Numbered from the stretch's first letter, positions 1 through 11,758 are shown. The stretch: DNA of 64,000 nucleotides from Deroplatys truncata (GCA_030765065.1 CM060975.1:259603816-259667815); one strand, 5' to 3'. Notes: generated by a model not told the origin, from the sequence alone. Numbers and translations: made by a program.

Positions 1-1043
1 TGTCTCTGCCAGTCCTTGAACACGTGCTGCAGACCATTCTTTGTCAGGTCCTTGAGAATCGCCTCACTTTTCTTGAGCACTGCTTCAGAGTTCTCAAATC
101 GAATACTCCTAAGGTATGCCTTTAGTGATGGGAATAAAAAAAAAGTCACAGGGTGCAAGATCGGGGCTATAAGGTGGATGTGGTATGCCGGTAATGTTGA
201 ATTGAGCCAGAAACTGCATGACTTGATTTGCGACGTGAGGCCGTGCATTGTCATGATGAAGTCGCCACCCAGTCCGAGAAAGCTCTGGTCGTTTCTTTGC
301 AATGTGCTTCCTCAGTGTAGCCAATACTGATGTGTAGTATGCTGCTGTAACAGTAGTGTGAGGGGGAACTGCATGCTGGTAAACCATTCCATTACAGTCA
401 AAAAATGTGATCACCATCACTTTCCCTGCAGATGGAACAACTTTTGCCTTTTTTGGTGTTGGAGAACCTGGCGATTTCCACACTGTGCTGGCTTTTTTTC
501 CTTCAGGATCATAATGATGCAGCCATGACTCATCACCGGTGATAATCGATTTAAAAAATGCATCCCCTCATCAGCAAAGAGACGCAGCACCTCGCAGCTT
601 GTCTCCATTCGCACAGCCTTTTGTTTGGGAGTCAACAGATGTGGCACCCAACAAGCACAAACTCGGGTCATATGGAGATGGTCATGCATAATTGTAAACA
701 CACTGCCATATGAAATTCTTAACACTTCACTGAGGTCACGTAATGTTATACGCCGATTCTCTCGGACAATCACAGCAGCTGTGTTGATGTTGACTATAGT
801 CGCAGCAGAAGCCGAAACACCAGGCCCACCTTGCTTAACACTGACAAGTCGGCCTTCTTTGAAGTCCTTGAACCACCTAAACATTGTTGCACGAGGTAGT
901 GAATCTTCACTGTAAGCTTGCTTCAGCTTTTCATAAGTTTCGGTGGCTGTATGGTTTAAACAAAAACAGAATTTGATTGCGCTGTACTGCTCTCTCACGT
1001 CACCTCCATTGTCTGGTATGCGAAATGCACGTAGGGTGTACAA
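1..1043 (-). pseudogene. mariner transposase, DD34D type, frameshifted
   Basis: This encodes a cut-and-paste transposase. The N-terminal helix-turn-helix region (TYEKLKQAYSEDSLPRATMF, then RWFKDF) is in the frame ending near 550. The catalytic part continues in another frame: the first Asp in ITGDESW near 530, the second in HHDNARPH near 245, the third in SPDLAPCDFF near 160. A single frameshift near 545-555, in a T-rich run, separates the two frames. The C-terminal tail runs to the window edge. All three catalytic Asp are still encoded, so decay is modest, but the frameshift prevents a full product. The match is by motif and order. Confidence 0.85.
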
Positions 1044-1200
1044 AATAGAGCATTACTACCTACCTATCAATACGAGAGCGCTGCCGCCTACCACATTATA
1101 CATAAAAACCCGCTCTTTTCAAATATTTATGTTACAGATAGGAAACTATCACGGAAGCTACAGGAAAAAATCAGTCTCAGTCTTTGTTGATCAGCCCTCG
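1..1200 (-). mobile_element. mariner element M1, cut off by the window start
   Basis: A Tc1/mariner-superfamily DNA transposon lies on the minus strand. Its right terminus reads inward CGAGGGCTGATCAACAAAG next to a TA at 1201-1202, the expected mariner target dinucleotide. A very similar terminus ends element M4 at 61038, so the two are related. The 5' untranslated part is about 1044-1200. The left end lies beyond the window. Confidence 0.85.
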
Positions 1201-1572
1201 TATATTGGCATAAATGCAATATTTTTAAAAGAAATCTGATGGGCACATTCACATGACTTTCTCTACTCTCTATCATTTGTTAGTGGGTATGGTCATCGCA
1301 GCCTTCGGATCCCCAAGCGGCGACCTTTGTGCAGTAGCCAAACACTTGTTCCCTACCCTCCCTAACCGCAAGCACCATAAAATCTTAACAACGCTTTGCT
1401 TTGGTGGAGCTGGAGAAAGGACCACGTGTTGTGTTTAAGGGATGGGAAGACCCTACTAATCGTTTACTGATGGGTTTATGGTCAGGCTTCAAAGCTTTCC
1501 GTTCGCTTTGAAGCCGGTTGGGGAAAGGATGCCCGCGACTAGTTTACACAAATTATTCTTACAAAATCTCCC
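1201..1572. other. no recognisable feature
   Basis: This spacer lies between the mariner terminus and the folded SINE. It is slightly GC-richer than its surroundings. I see no credible coding region, repeat boundary or RNA gene. Confidence 0.5.
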
Positions 1573-1701
1573 GGTTGGAAAGGTAGAATCAAATGACTGA
1601 AAAATTCAATGCCATAGCTGGGATTTGAACCACGGATCTCCCGGTTCAAATCCCGGCTATGGCATTGAATTTTTCAGTCATCTGATTCTACCTTTCCAAC
1701 C
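1573..1701. repeat. near-perfect inverted repeat of a tRNA-derived SINE
   Basis: Two 59-nt arms (1573-1631 and 1643-1701) are reverse complements with only two mismatches, separated by an 11-nt loop. The arms contain a tRNA B-box-like stretch (GGTTCAAATCC type) and the tail GATTCTACCTTTCCAACC that recurs at about 54955. This looks like a fold-back of a SINE head and tail, able to form a very stable RNA hairpin. Confidence 0.9.
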
Positions 1702-1744
1702 CTGTTCAACACACGGCTTGTGTGAAAGAACAATTAATTCTATT

Positions 1745-2195
1745 CTTACGAAAGTTTATTTGCCTATTTACTTCATTTTAATCTAGATAACCTTTCCAGA
1801 ATTAGCTGTATTACACATTTCCTTATAGATACAAAGGGAATGGCGATACTCAAATGTTTATGAACTGGATGCTCCACGCTAGCCTTAAAATTCCATACTG
1901 TTTTCATGACATTGCGGTAAAGAATTGAAAATGGCAGAAGCTTAAAAGAATGCCTCAATATTGAACAATTCAAACCATTGTTAATGAAATATCTTGGAAG
2001 TGGCTAATGCCACAAGAAAAGTTATTTGAAATAAATTGTTTGTTTTAAAGAGATCACATTTTTGTGTAGTACGTTTTTGTCTATCGCTTAACGTTTATCA
2101 CTTATGCAAGATTATACAAAATTCCTTCCAGATGAAGACTTCAAAGGCTGTTCCCAGAAAATTCAAGATATACATTTTATTTGCCATGTAAATAG
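1745..2195 (-). repeat. dispersed repeat R1, minus-strand copy
   Basis: The reverse complement aligns by eye over about 450 bp with 14396-14860, sharing blocks such as AAATAAAATGTAT, CTTGAATTTTCTGGGAA, GGAAGGAATTTTGTATAAT and AACAGTATGGAATTTTAAGG. No open reading frame is conserved between copies and no termini are recognisable, so the class is unknown. Confidence 0.75.
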
Positions 2196-2546
2196 CTGTA
2201 ATATATGGTATTTTAAGTCCTACATTAGTTGCACCCTCATTTTGTCACGCCTGGAATTATGTTCTGCAGTAAATCCTTGTCGGTTATTTTTAGTTATTGG
2301 TTATGTTTGCAATGTTCAATTTTATTCTCTTTATTATTTTTATGTTCAAAGGAACCAAAGGGATATTAATGTATACAGTTATACAATGTAATATACATAA
2401 ATGTGAATAATACAAACTCAAAATGAAAAATACAGAACACAAAATTATGTAAATGCAAAGATGAATACGGTTATCATAGGTTTCTGTATGTGGAAGTTTA
2501 AAATACTTGAATTCCTCTCCGGTATTATTAGACTGTGTCCAAGTTG

Positions 2547-4146
2547 TCATCCGATTCCTGCTGAACACACTGTTTGCAATAAGTAATCGTCTTTTTGTAC
2601 TGCACATACAAACTTGTGACACATAGCACATGAATATTTCGTCTTCCTTTTTCTTTTCTTGTACAAAAGGAACATATCCCAGATTCTGAAATGTTGCAGA
2701 TTTTGTAGCTGGTACTTCAGGCATTCCTGCAAATCTCCTAACCTTGCTTTCAAGTCGCGAGACAAATTATGCAGAGCTAATCTGGCCTGCATTTGATCTA
2801 AACAGAGTTGTTTTGCCAGGATCTTCTAAAACTCTCGTCTGGGCATACTTTTCTGGGTATTAACCTGGGAAACCATATAGCTGTTGACACCAACATTCAT
2901 TAGTGCAAAAAAGAATGCAAGGGGCCACCTATTCGTCTTCCTTGAAAAGGAATTCGCAGCCTTCATTCCATCCATTGTATCAATGCCTCCCTTGGTGAGG
3001 TTATAGAATGATAGCATCTCTGACTTTTTTGCTTCTCCAGAACTTTGATCTATAGGATTAGAAAAATGCATAGATGAGAGCAGAATTACCACGTGATTCT
3101 TCTTTGTTACATATGACAATAACTAAAAGGACCACTGCTTTCCTTTGGTGAAAACCACAGGGATTTCTCTTTTATTTTTTTCTCACTATGGACAGTCTTT
3201 GATGAAGTTCTGCTGCTAGAGGTGTTGAAATGAACCAATTGCCGATAATGATGTTTCTTCCCGTTCTTTTTATAGATTCAACTAACTGTAGAACTATTTG
3301 ATGGCATGTATTGTTCTGCTTAATTGGTTCAGTAAGCTGCTGTCCAACATACACTTTGTGTAGTGTCACAAAGGGCAAATATCTTATGCCATATTTTGCT
3401 GGTTTCATGAACACTCGAGAGCTGCAGCGTCCTCTAAAGGATTCAAGCATTTCATCGATTGTAGTGTATTCTCCTATAGAGTAGTTGCTCTTGCAACATG
3501 TGTTGAAATATTCAAATACACCTAATAGGTGCCAACTTGTCAAGCTGCTTTCTCTCATTTCTGCTAGAGATGTCATCAAAACGAAGTGCTGTCAAAAGAA
3601 ATCTAACTCTTTTAAATGGCAATACTACTGAGAAAAATTCCACTCCCATACCATCCTTGCAATAAAAAAATCCAATTTTTCAAATGACGACTTCACAACT
3701 CCTGCAAGATACAATAATCCAAGCAGGGCCTTTATTTAGGAGATATTTGCATCTTGGAGCATCTGTTTCTCTACTGTAGTTTTCCCTGTGTATAAAATCC
3801 ACTAATCAGTAAATTCCACAATGTTTTCCAACATATCCTTTGGAAAAAACATACTCCGTGACTTGACTGGTGTACAAGCTTGTTTGGCTTGTCTCTTGAG
3901 TACAGGTAAGTGCTTCAAATGTTCTGCTGCCTTGCTCTCACGTTTTGACGAGGACAGTGCAGAATCCATTTTGTTGTTTCCAAGTAAATATGGAACATCA
4001 GCAGATAAAACGGGCGATGGCATAGCTTGACTCGAACTGTTGGCTTGTTGATGTGTATTTGGATGTTCATCGGCCAATTCATCACTTCTAGAATCATAAT
4101 CACTGTTTTCCACAATGCCCTGTTCATCGTTTTCATTGGTGTTCAA
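2547..4146 (-). pseudogene. piggyBac-like transposase, decayed
   Basis: Four minus-strand pieces lie in the right order. N-terminal acidic and Ser-rich region: 4146-3802. Core: 3579-3172, with TIDEMLESFRGRC (first catalytic Asp) and PAKYGIRYLPF. Core continued: 3119-2826, with NLTKGGIDTMDGM (third Asp) and SRKTNRWPLAFFFALMNVG. C-terminal cysteine domain: 2792-2547, with SCAMCHKFVC. Frameshifts and stops separate the pieces. In the family the second catalytic Asp sits in a CDNWFTS-type motif; here it reads IIIGNWFIST, with Gly in place of Asp, so the enzyme would be dead even without the frame breaks. I could not define terminal repeats or TTAA duplications. Confidence 0.85.
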
Positions 4147-4339
4147 AATTTGTAATATTAAATTAGGAATTTTTTCTTCTCATAATCATGCTACTTTCAG
4201 ATATGATGAACTACTGTATATAACCAAATGAGCGTGTTGTTGTATAAGCAACAGCTTTGCTTATCATGCATAGGAATTATTCTCAGCACCATGCACAGTT
4301 GAAATGAAGTGAACAATAAACCACAGCGGATCAACAGAC
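4147..4339. other. no recognisable feature
   Basis: An AT-rich spacer between the piggyBac remnant and the LINE tail. It may contain the piggyBac 5' end, but no terminus could be fixed. Confidence 0.4.
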
Positions 4340-4379
4340 ACTGAATGTTGTAACAATATGGGAAGAGAGAGAGGGGTTA

Positions 4380-4860
4380 GTTAAAGGTTTCTGGAAAGAA
4401 GTGAGGAACAGAGTGGAAGATATAGAGAAACAAGAATTATTTCAAAGTCTGGAAGGAAAGAAAAGTTTGGAACCATATAGACAATTAAAGGTGGACTGGG
4501 GAAGGGAGAAGTATGTGGATGTAGGCAATAGGTTACTGAGAGTAGGGTGGGCCTGGTCTAGATTAAGTGCACATAGGCTACGGGGAGATAGGAAGGGAGT
4601 GAATTTGGATAGGTATTCTCTTTGTGGAGAAGCAAATAATGATTTACATTATATAATTGAATGTGAAGAAACTAAGTTGTGGAGAGATCATTTTTACCTA
4701 ACGAATGGGTGAATGTTAACAAAGAAGTATTAAAAGTTAGGATAATGATAATACAAAAGGAGAGGGATATAAAAAGAATAGGAGAATAGGAGAGTAAGAG
4801 AAAAATGGTTTACAAAAATAAAGCAATATGAATTTGTTATGACCCACCATGCATAAATAA
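4380..4860 (+). pseudogene. 3' end of a LINE (non-LTR retrotransposon)
   Basis: The reading frame at 4401-4712 (104 residues) has the layout of the region behind a LINE reverse transcriptase: a basic W/R-rich stretch (RLLRVGWAWSRLSAHRLRG), then YSLCGEANNDLHYIIEC, which resembles the C-x2-C/H-x4-C finger of that region with its first Cys missing. It stops at 4710-4712. A purine-rich untranslated tail follows. This is a 5'-truncated insertion, the usual state of LINE copies. The clade cannot be decided from so little. Confidence 0.55.
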
Positions 4861-5139
4861 CCACAGTGTTAAAATGCATGATGGACTAAAGAAAGAAAAA
4901 ACAAACAAATAGCAACTCAAAGTAATGTATTAAAAATTGTAAGATTTTTGTATAGCATTATGGAAATAAATACATATATACAATAAACGAAGTTAAAATG
5001 ACAGCTAGACAAAGGAGGAGCCGCTTCCGATTGTTGGCAGTATAGGCTTGCAAAAATATGTTTGAATGCAGAATGAAATGAATGCGACTAATGTAAAATA
5101 ATTAGTCATTTTTTAGAAAATTAAAAATTTTTAAAAATC

Positions 5140-5420
5140 TTCCATGTAAAGGGTAGTTTGGGCTGAGGGGATTTTCTTGAAAATCTTGTTGCATCTTTGG
5201 ATGGTACTGAACTTAAATACAAAGTTTGGTGTTTAATCAAACTTTGCTTTTTTGAGTTATGCTGTTCACACAGAGAGACACACACATACACGAACCTTTT
5301 TCTAAAAGTATTATTTTTTTTGTGTGTGGATTCAGTGCCCTCAAAATATGTATTTCCAGTGAAATATCGGTATTTTGGGTGGAATGCAATACCTTCTCTA
5401 CTTACTAGGTAATATTAAAG
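5140..5420 (-). repeat. dispersed repeat R1, minus-strand fragment
   Basis: The reverse complement matches 55440-55720: TTGCATT, CACCCAAAAT, GGAAATACA, then AACAGCGTAACTC-like and ATTTAAGTTCAG blocks in the same order. The next R1 piece (from 5540) has the opposite orientation, so two R1 copies lie close together in inverted orientation. Confidence 0.65.
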
Positions 5421-6009
5421 AAAGTAAAAAGCAAACAAACCTTAAATGTGCAGAACAGCAGGTTAAAGTGCATGTTAGAAAAACCAACACTTTTGAAGCA
5501 TGAAATGGATGGTCAGCAGGGAATGTCTCAGAGTAGCAAATAAGGCATCCTAATAGGATCACCTACATTTTACTTTCTTTATAACATAATAAGCAGAGGG
5601 AGTAGTATTTGGTTATTTCACCCAAAGATGTCACACAAAAATAAAGGTTTTGAGGTCCCCTGATTAAAAAAAAAATAAAGTATTAGAGGCAGCTCAGAGA
5701 GAGAGAAAAAAATTGAAATTTAGAATCTTCCAAGGATATGACTTAAAGATTTTTAAGAATATCCTCCACCCCAATATTATGCTTTAAATAGAAAATTTTT
5801 GAGTTAATTTTAATTTTCTCAAAAATGGCCATAACAATTTTGTTTGAAATATAGTATGTTTAAGTTATTTGCATAAGAAATAAAATGTGTATCTTGAATT
5901 TTGTGTGAATAGCCTGTGAAGTCTGGCCATTCTGAATGAATTTTATGTACATTTGTATAAGTGGTAAACCATTTAATAACAAAAAAATTACCCACACAAA
6001 AACGAAATA

Positions 6010-7180
6010 CAGTGGAATCTCGTTAGCACGTTCCTCATTAACACGTTTTCCCGTGTATTATGTTGAATTATAAAAGTCCCGGTACCAAATCACCAAATGT
6101 AATAAATAACATTTACTTGGTGCGTTTTCCCGGTCCCGCTTACTATGTTTGAAGTTTAACGTCCTCATTCGCTGTTTTGGCCAATCCTTGGTCGGTCCAG
6201 TTGGAGTAGGTGCTTAAGACATTCAAAGTTTGACATCCTCATTTGCTACTTTGGTCAATCCTCGGTCACAGGGTGGATACCAGCAGCCAATCACATGCAT
6301 GTACGTCAATATTTGTGTGACGCGATTTGTGTGGGCGGGATAGAGAATGCTTTACCTTGGCGTGGTAAACACCAATGATAGTTTCTACTGTTGAGTGTTG
6401 ACCAAACATACGTAGATTGTATTTGAACTTTTCATTTGCAATAAAAAAAAAAGAAAGTGTAGTAAATAACAACAGTAAAAGACTGAAAATCCTTGAAGTA
6501 GATCACAATCCAACTATGAAACATGTGAATATAGTGCGGAAGTTAAACATTCCTCCGTCAACCTTAAACACAATTGTTAGCAAACCTAAATTGACTGAAA
6601 CTACTTTTAAAGAAGGGAAAAATGCTAAAACAAAACTTTCCTCTTGGAAAATAGGATTAGAAGAGGATTGGAACGGAATTTATTGCATGGAAACACCTAC
6701 CATATTTAAATCGTATTGAATACACCAAAGATACATTTGTCTATTGTACTCGTAAGACGATGCACGCTCATAATTTTGTTTTCTTTTTTAGCAGAAATTG
6801 CTATCACGTGTATAATAAAACACACAGCAAAGCCACTGTTGTCGCTTCCATAATTTGCAATTTATTTTCTCAAAAACATCCATAACCTAAAAAAAATTCA
6901 AGTTGACCAACATAAAAGCTTGAATTATTTATTCTCAGGCTTTGGGTATCCAAATCCATTTGAACACATATTGAATTTAACATGGAAACATGGATTGTAT
7001 TTAGTATGAAATTGTACTCAAAATTGATTTCAATTGCCCATGGAGACATAGTAATTATTAGATTTTATTACATAACTATTTTCTTAAGTTGAAGATTTTT
7101 CATTTTCGTTAACATGTTTTCCCGCCTATGACGTCCAAATCCTTAGGTCCCTACAAAAATGTACTAACAAGATTCTACTG
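6010..7180 (+). mobile_element. pogo/Tigger-type element with internal deletion
   Basis: This 1171-bp element is bounded by TA (6008-6009 and 7181-7182). Termini read inward CAGTGGAATCTCGTTAGCACG on the left and CAGTAGAATCTTGTTAGTACA on the right. A second, less regular TTAACACG/TTTTCCCGCC block lies just inside each end. A related copy starts at 11759. Confidence 0.85.
6430..6719 (+). pseudogene. pogo transposase N-terminal fragment (CENP-B-type HTH)
   Basis: The frame contains KRLKILEVDHNPTMKH and IVRKLNIPPSTLNTIVSK, the psq-like helix-turn-helix that binds transposon ends in the pogo/Tigger and CENP-B family. The sequence degenerates after about residue 75. No DDE catalytic domain remains inside this element, so it is a deletion derivative that could move only with help from a relative. 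Confidence 0.75.
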
Positions 7181-7530
7181 TATAGATCTTGTTAAAAAAT
7201 GTCAGATACATTTTTTTGTGACAATAACCATTTCCGAGATATTTGTTCTTGTTACTTTTTTGAAGTGCTGAGTGCCATTTGTTTGTGTATCATGGCTATG
7301 CAAAGAGTGGAAAGCCCACATATAACAAGCCTGCCTTTAAACATTTGACTCTCACTTCAGTCTCTTGTGTCCCCCTTCTGCCTTCAAGGAAGTGTATAAT
7401 GAAACCATTTCTGCAAATGTTTAACTTGATTAACATGAAGTAGATAGAAAAATACGCTTATGTAAGAATTATTTGTAGGAAAGTGGCTTAGGAGAATTGT
7501 GTGAATGTAAAACATCAAATTCTTTTCATT

Positions 7531-8384
7531 TAAAATGTATGAGAATATAATACTCCTAATTTTTAAATACTTAGCTTTATGTTGATTTGAGATCTCAGAT
7601 TTTATCTACAACTATCTGATAGTCAACTTCAGTATTTCACAACTATTTCTAATAAACTTCATTTGAAATTACATATGCCTGCAGGTTATTTATGAATTAG
7701 TCAATCCAAATAGAGTTTGAGTAAATTATTAAAATGGAAATATAGATAAATTTTGAGAATCTCAAATATATAAAAAGACTATATTTTAAAGGTAAGTTGC
7801 ATTCATTCTCATACATTTTAAAAACATAAAAAGTAGATGACCGTTTAGGATGTGAACTGCTCTTGACAAATATGGATACCATTCCCTTCCTGCTGCAAAG
7901 GCGTGGGTTTTTCTAACACAGTAAAATTTGTCCTGCACATTTCAGGCCTGTTTTTTCCATAAATTATCACACTTTATGTTGGTATATTTTCATCTCATTT
8001 GAAATAGTAATTTCATATGTCATGTTTTAAATCCTCGTTGGCATAGATTTAGAGTATTTTCATGACTCAAATATACATCTCATTATCATGTAATTGAAAG
8101 TGAAGAGTTTAACACATACATGGTGTGAAATTCTTTGACATAGAAATTACTCAAGCTGCTCAACTATTGTTCACAACTGTATATCAGATGCTTTAAAAAC
8201 TAATATGTAAAACTTTTATCATCATTGTATTAGTATTTCACTAGAATACTTTTAAAAAAAAATCTGTTTTTTAGTTGCTTATTTGCATTTGTTGCATTTA
8301 GAAAAAATACTGCTGGGATTTCAAGTTTGTGTGAGGAAATCTTACTGAAATGTAGATATATCAGTTCTCTGTGTGTATATATAT
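7531..8384. other. no recognisable gene
   Basis: AT-rich sequence, probably intron of SF3A2. I looked for the upstream SF3A2 exons (matrin-type zinc finger, GRPGYKV-like stretch) and could not find them here or anywhere upstream in the window. Confidence 0.4.
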
Positions 8385-8568
8385 ATATATACTATCTGCT
8401 TATAAATCAAAAGGATAGCATTGACAAATCAAGAGCAGAATTTACAAATTGTTAAATGATGCATGTAAAAACTAGAATATATACTATCTGCTTATAAATC
8501 AAAAGGATAGCATTGACAAATCAAGAGCAGAATTTACAAATTGTTAAATGATGCATGTAAAAACTAGA
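8385..8568. repeat. 92-bp tandem duplication
   Basis: Two head-to-tail copies of a 92-bp unit (ACTATCTGCTTATAAATC… to …CATGTAAAAACTAGA) start at about 8385 and 8477. They look identical by eye apart from a (TA)n run leading into the first copy. The second copy ends about 205 bp before an SF3A2 exon, within the presumed intron. Confidence 0.9.
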
Positions 8569-8773
8569 AATCGATGAAATTTTCATTTAGAATGCCAAAA
8601 TTCTCCAACTGAACAGCATCACAAACAGAATAGTGAGATTATTATTGTTGTTGCTATTATTGTATCATAATTTTTTATTTATTTATTTTTTTTTGTGTGC
8701 GAGAGGTCCATAATTTATCTATTCAGAAGGGCTACAGAACTAACAGTTACACATACACTTCATTATGTTACAG

Positions 8774-8901
8774 AAATAGCAGAGGGTATCACTCCTCGAC
8801 ACAGATTTATGTCAGCATATGAGCAGAAAGTAGAGCCACCTGACAGGAAATGGCAATATTTGCTTTTTGCAGCAGAACCCTATGAAACAATAGCATTCAA
8901 A
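8774..8901 (+). CDS. SF3A2: SF3A2 internal exon
   Basis: Splicing factor 3A subunit 2 is a component of the U2 snRNP SF3a complex that acts in branch-site recognition in the nucleus. The exon translates as EIAEGITPRHRFMSAYEQ, then the PPDRKWQYLL and AAEPYETIAFK blocks, among the most conserved parts of the protein after its zinc finger. It is bounded by an acceptor (TTATGTTACAG, AG at 8772-8773) and a donor (AAA|GTAAGT at 8902). The 128 nt begin with two bases completing a Glu codon and end on a codon boundary, in phase with the next exon. The reading frame extending upstream of 8774 is intron. Confidence 0.93.
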
Positions 8902-10028
8902 GTAAGTGCTTTGTGCTATCTTGGATTCTGCATATTTAGACTTCACTTTTGAACAATAGTGCAATATCTAGAACTTAAGTTCATCATTTTAGAGAGAGCA
9001 GGTAAAAAAGTGATGAATTTGGGATATTCATAAATTACATATTTATTTTAATGAATACAAACCTCTCTGCACCCTCGTTCTTTGATGAACGTCTTTTTCA
9101 TTTGCTTCTTTGCTACTTTAACTTTTTTATTGAAAAAAACTTTCTAAATTTAAAATATTCTGCTGCTTGCTATCATTACTGCCATATATGTACCCAGATA
9201 TGCATTAATTTCCATAAGCTCAGTGCTTCAGTAAAAGATACCAATTTAGCAGTTGGATTGTATTTGCCTTCCTCTAAACATATTGCATGTTCTTGCTTAA
9301 ACCCTTGTTCATTTCAAACATGCTAAAACAAAACTGATGGCACTTCCAGTTTTGAGATGGCTCATCATCTTGACAAAGATCAGACAGTGCAGCTGACTTT
9401 GCTATAACTGCATACCTTAATGCAGCTGCAGCACAAAAGTGAAATGATTGACACCACAAAAATGTGGTAATTTGACCATTGTTCCTTCATACATTTTTCA
9501 GTTTGCTTTCAATAGCCAGTAACATAAGTTCTCACCACACTTGCACCAGATAGACGTGCTCTTTGCTGTTTCAGAACCAGCAAAACAACGCAGACTGGTT
9601 GATACAGATATCTACAATAGCATATTGAATAAATGGCTGTTTCAGCTACTCCAATTTAAAAACAAACACTCAAGGATAAAATATTTTGTTTCGACATATA
9701 AGCTTATTACTCCATTTAATTATATTGTGTTCAGAAACATTTCTGTTTGATACAAGTAACTTAAAATAAGAGTACCTCGGCCTGAAAATAAGGCAAATGA
9801 TGCAATGTGTAACCATACACTCTGCTGTCGCTGCTATGTTTTGAGACAAGACAAGTGTTTTCTTCCCATCTAGCTTCTATGGCATTCAGTCTACTGTAAA
9901 CTAAGTAACCAGTTGGCTTCTTTTTTCATAAAGAATGAAGTTTCGTTACTTTACTTTTCAGTGATCACTCTAACAGTTTGTTTTATCATGTGTAACAGAG
10001 AGCATTGATATAATTATTGTGATTATAG
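8902..10028 (+). other. SF3A2 intron
   Basis: A 1127-bp intron with donor GTAAGT at 8902 and acceptor TTATAG ending at 10028. Joining the flanks keeps frame (…ETIAFK|VPSREV…), matching the conserved order of the family. I see no transposon inside it. Confidence 0.85.
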
Positions 10029-10376
10029 GTTCCAAGTCGTGAGGTTGAGAAGACAGAAGGTAAATTTTGGACCCATTGGAACAGGGATACAAAACAATTC
10101 TTTCTGCAGTTTGCCTTCAAGAATGATCCAAAACAGCAGCAGCCAACTTTGAAACCACCACCTCCACCAACACCACCTATTAGACCACCAGGTCCTCCAC
10201 CCAATCTGCCTCCACCTCCTATGCCACCTCCACCATTGGTTCATCCCCCACCCCCACCAAGGCCACTCATGCCACCTGGGATGCCTCCTCCACCTCCAAT
10301 GTTTAACCCTGTTCCTCCTCCACCTCCGAAATTAGGCACTCTCCCAGTGCCTCCACCTCCTCCTAAACTCAACTGA
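10029..10376 (+). CDS. SF3A2: SF3A2 terminal exon, proline-rich tail
   Basis: The exon gives 115 residues and the stop TGA at 10374-10376. It starts with VPSREVEKTEGKFWTHWNRD and the TKQFFLQFAF block, which complete the conserved core of splicing factor SF3a66. A tail of about 75 residues made mostly of Pro, with runs such as PPPPPTPPIRPPGPPP, ends in PPPPPPKLN. Long Pro-rich C-termini are typical of SF3A2; here the tail is short and lacks the regular HPPAPGV-type repeats of the vertebrate protein. The gene is intact as far as it can be seen, with its 5' exons outside the window or unrecognised. Confidence 0.95.
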   Translation, partial: VPSREVEKTEGKFWTHWNRDTKQFFLQFAFKNDPKQQQPTLKPPPPPTPPIRPPGPPPNLPPPPMPPPPLVHPPPPPRPLMPPGMPPPPPMFNPVPPPPPKLGTLPVPPPPPKLN

Positions 10377-10910
10377 ATTGGTTCTTTGGTGGTATATAAT
10401 GCTTTTTCTTTCTGGTATGGTTTGTATGATGATAGATTTTGTATATGACAGGAAGCTCAGATATTTCTTACGTATTCCTTTTGTTCATCTAGATTTTAAA
10501 AGCAAATGCACAAATTATTTTGTGCCTTTAATGTAAACAATGACAAGAATATATACTTGCCCTACAACAATGATATATTTTATTTCTGTTGTGAAGTCAA
10601 CAGTTTTTTAACATAACACAAATCAAATTCTAGAGGATGTAGTAACTGTAATGCAAATCAATAATAATTACTAATTTTTGAGTCGATGGTTAGAAGTACA
10701 TCACACTTATTGATTATTAAGGAACATATTTCGAAAGCATGTTGCTTTCATCATCAACTTTATTTCAACTGCCAGAGTCAGTTAACGTTGCATACGGTCC
10801 TCTGCAAGTGGGACTTAAAAATTCAATTCATGAGATCTCTGTTTCAACAAATGTGAATGCTTTTCAAGGTTTCCAGTTCAGATTTGTTTTTACAACTTAA
10901 AAAATAAAAC
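10377..10910 (+). other. likely SF3A2 3' untranslated region
   Basis: AT-rich sequence after the stop codon. An AAATAAAA at about 10901-10908 is a candidate polyadenylation signal. The end of the transcript cannot be fixed from sequence. Confidence 0.4.
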
Positions 10911-11758
10911 ACATGTGAACTAAAAACCTGGAGGAATATACACATCCATCAAAATAGAAATCATCTCATAAATTTTGAAATTCCAACTGGTGACATCCTT
11001 CTGCAAAAGTCCATCAACCCACTCAACAGCACCAAATGATTGTGGCAATCAAAACAAAGTTGATGTTGAAAGCAACATGTTTTTGAAACATGCTCTTCAA
11101 TAGTCAATAAGTAAGTGGTGTGGACAAGTATAATTGACTCAAAAACTAATAATAATTTTATTATAACATCACTTTGAATAAATGACATGAGTGTTTTACA
11201 TGGTGCAACTTTGCTTGAAAGAGCCATGCTTAGCAGAGCAATATTTGATAATGAGTCTAATAATGGTTCAGTAATTAATGTACCATGCTTGGACCTACAC
11301 CACTTGGTTGCATATTATTTAGTCAGTTCTTTCATGGCCATCATATTTTAAGGTTTAAAAATTATCTTCAATCTGGAAGATGATAACGGTGTTAAATCCC
11401 AACTCATTTTTCATGTTGTTGTAAAGAACATGGTAGTTCTCTACAGATGAATCAGAGGGCAACAAAGTAGCCAATTTGCATATTCTTTACCTTACTTTGA
11501 TAGACTGAATGAGAGCACAGTAAGTGGAAATGAGAATAATGGCAATGGAGTATTTGTTGGAGTGATTACCTGTGCAGTGTTAAAATGCTGCTTTGACACG
11601 TCTCAGCTCTCATATTTCACAATTTATGCAGTTTAAAGAAAGGCAAAGAATTGTACGAAAACTTAGCAAGTTGCATTTGTGACAAACTTAATGTTGTACA
11701 TAATTAATATTTCGTAATTAAAGGGTAGCAAATGAAACTAGTAACAGTGAAGTAAATA
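10911..11758. other. no recognisable gene
   Basis: Intergenic AT-rich sequence between the SF3A2 3' region and the second pogo element. I found no coding signal, terminal repeat or RNA gene. Confidence 0.45.

Larger units (their letters stand above)
5540..7530 (+). repeat. dispersed repeat R1, split by a pogo element
   Basis: R1 sequence at 5540-6009 resumes at 7183. Compared with the copy at 14396, the sequence before the pogo element (…CACAAAAACGAAA) and after it (TAGATCTTGTTAAA) together match the uninterrupted string around 14525-14545, so the pogo element landed inside R1 at a TA. The 3' part reaches the AACATGAAGTAGATAGAA block near 7435. Confidence 0.7.

Noticed and set aside
10149-10376. 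A separate proline-rich small gene starting at the internal ATG
   Set aside because: The ATG triplet here is out of context; the stretch is the in-frame tail of the SF3A2 terminal exon.
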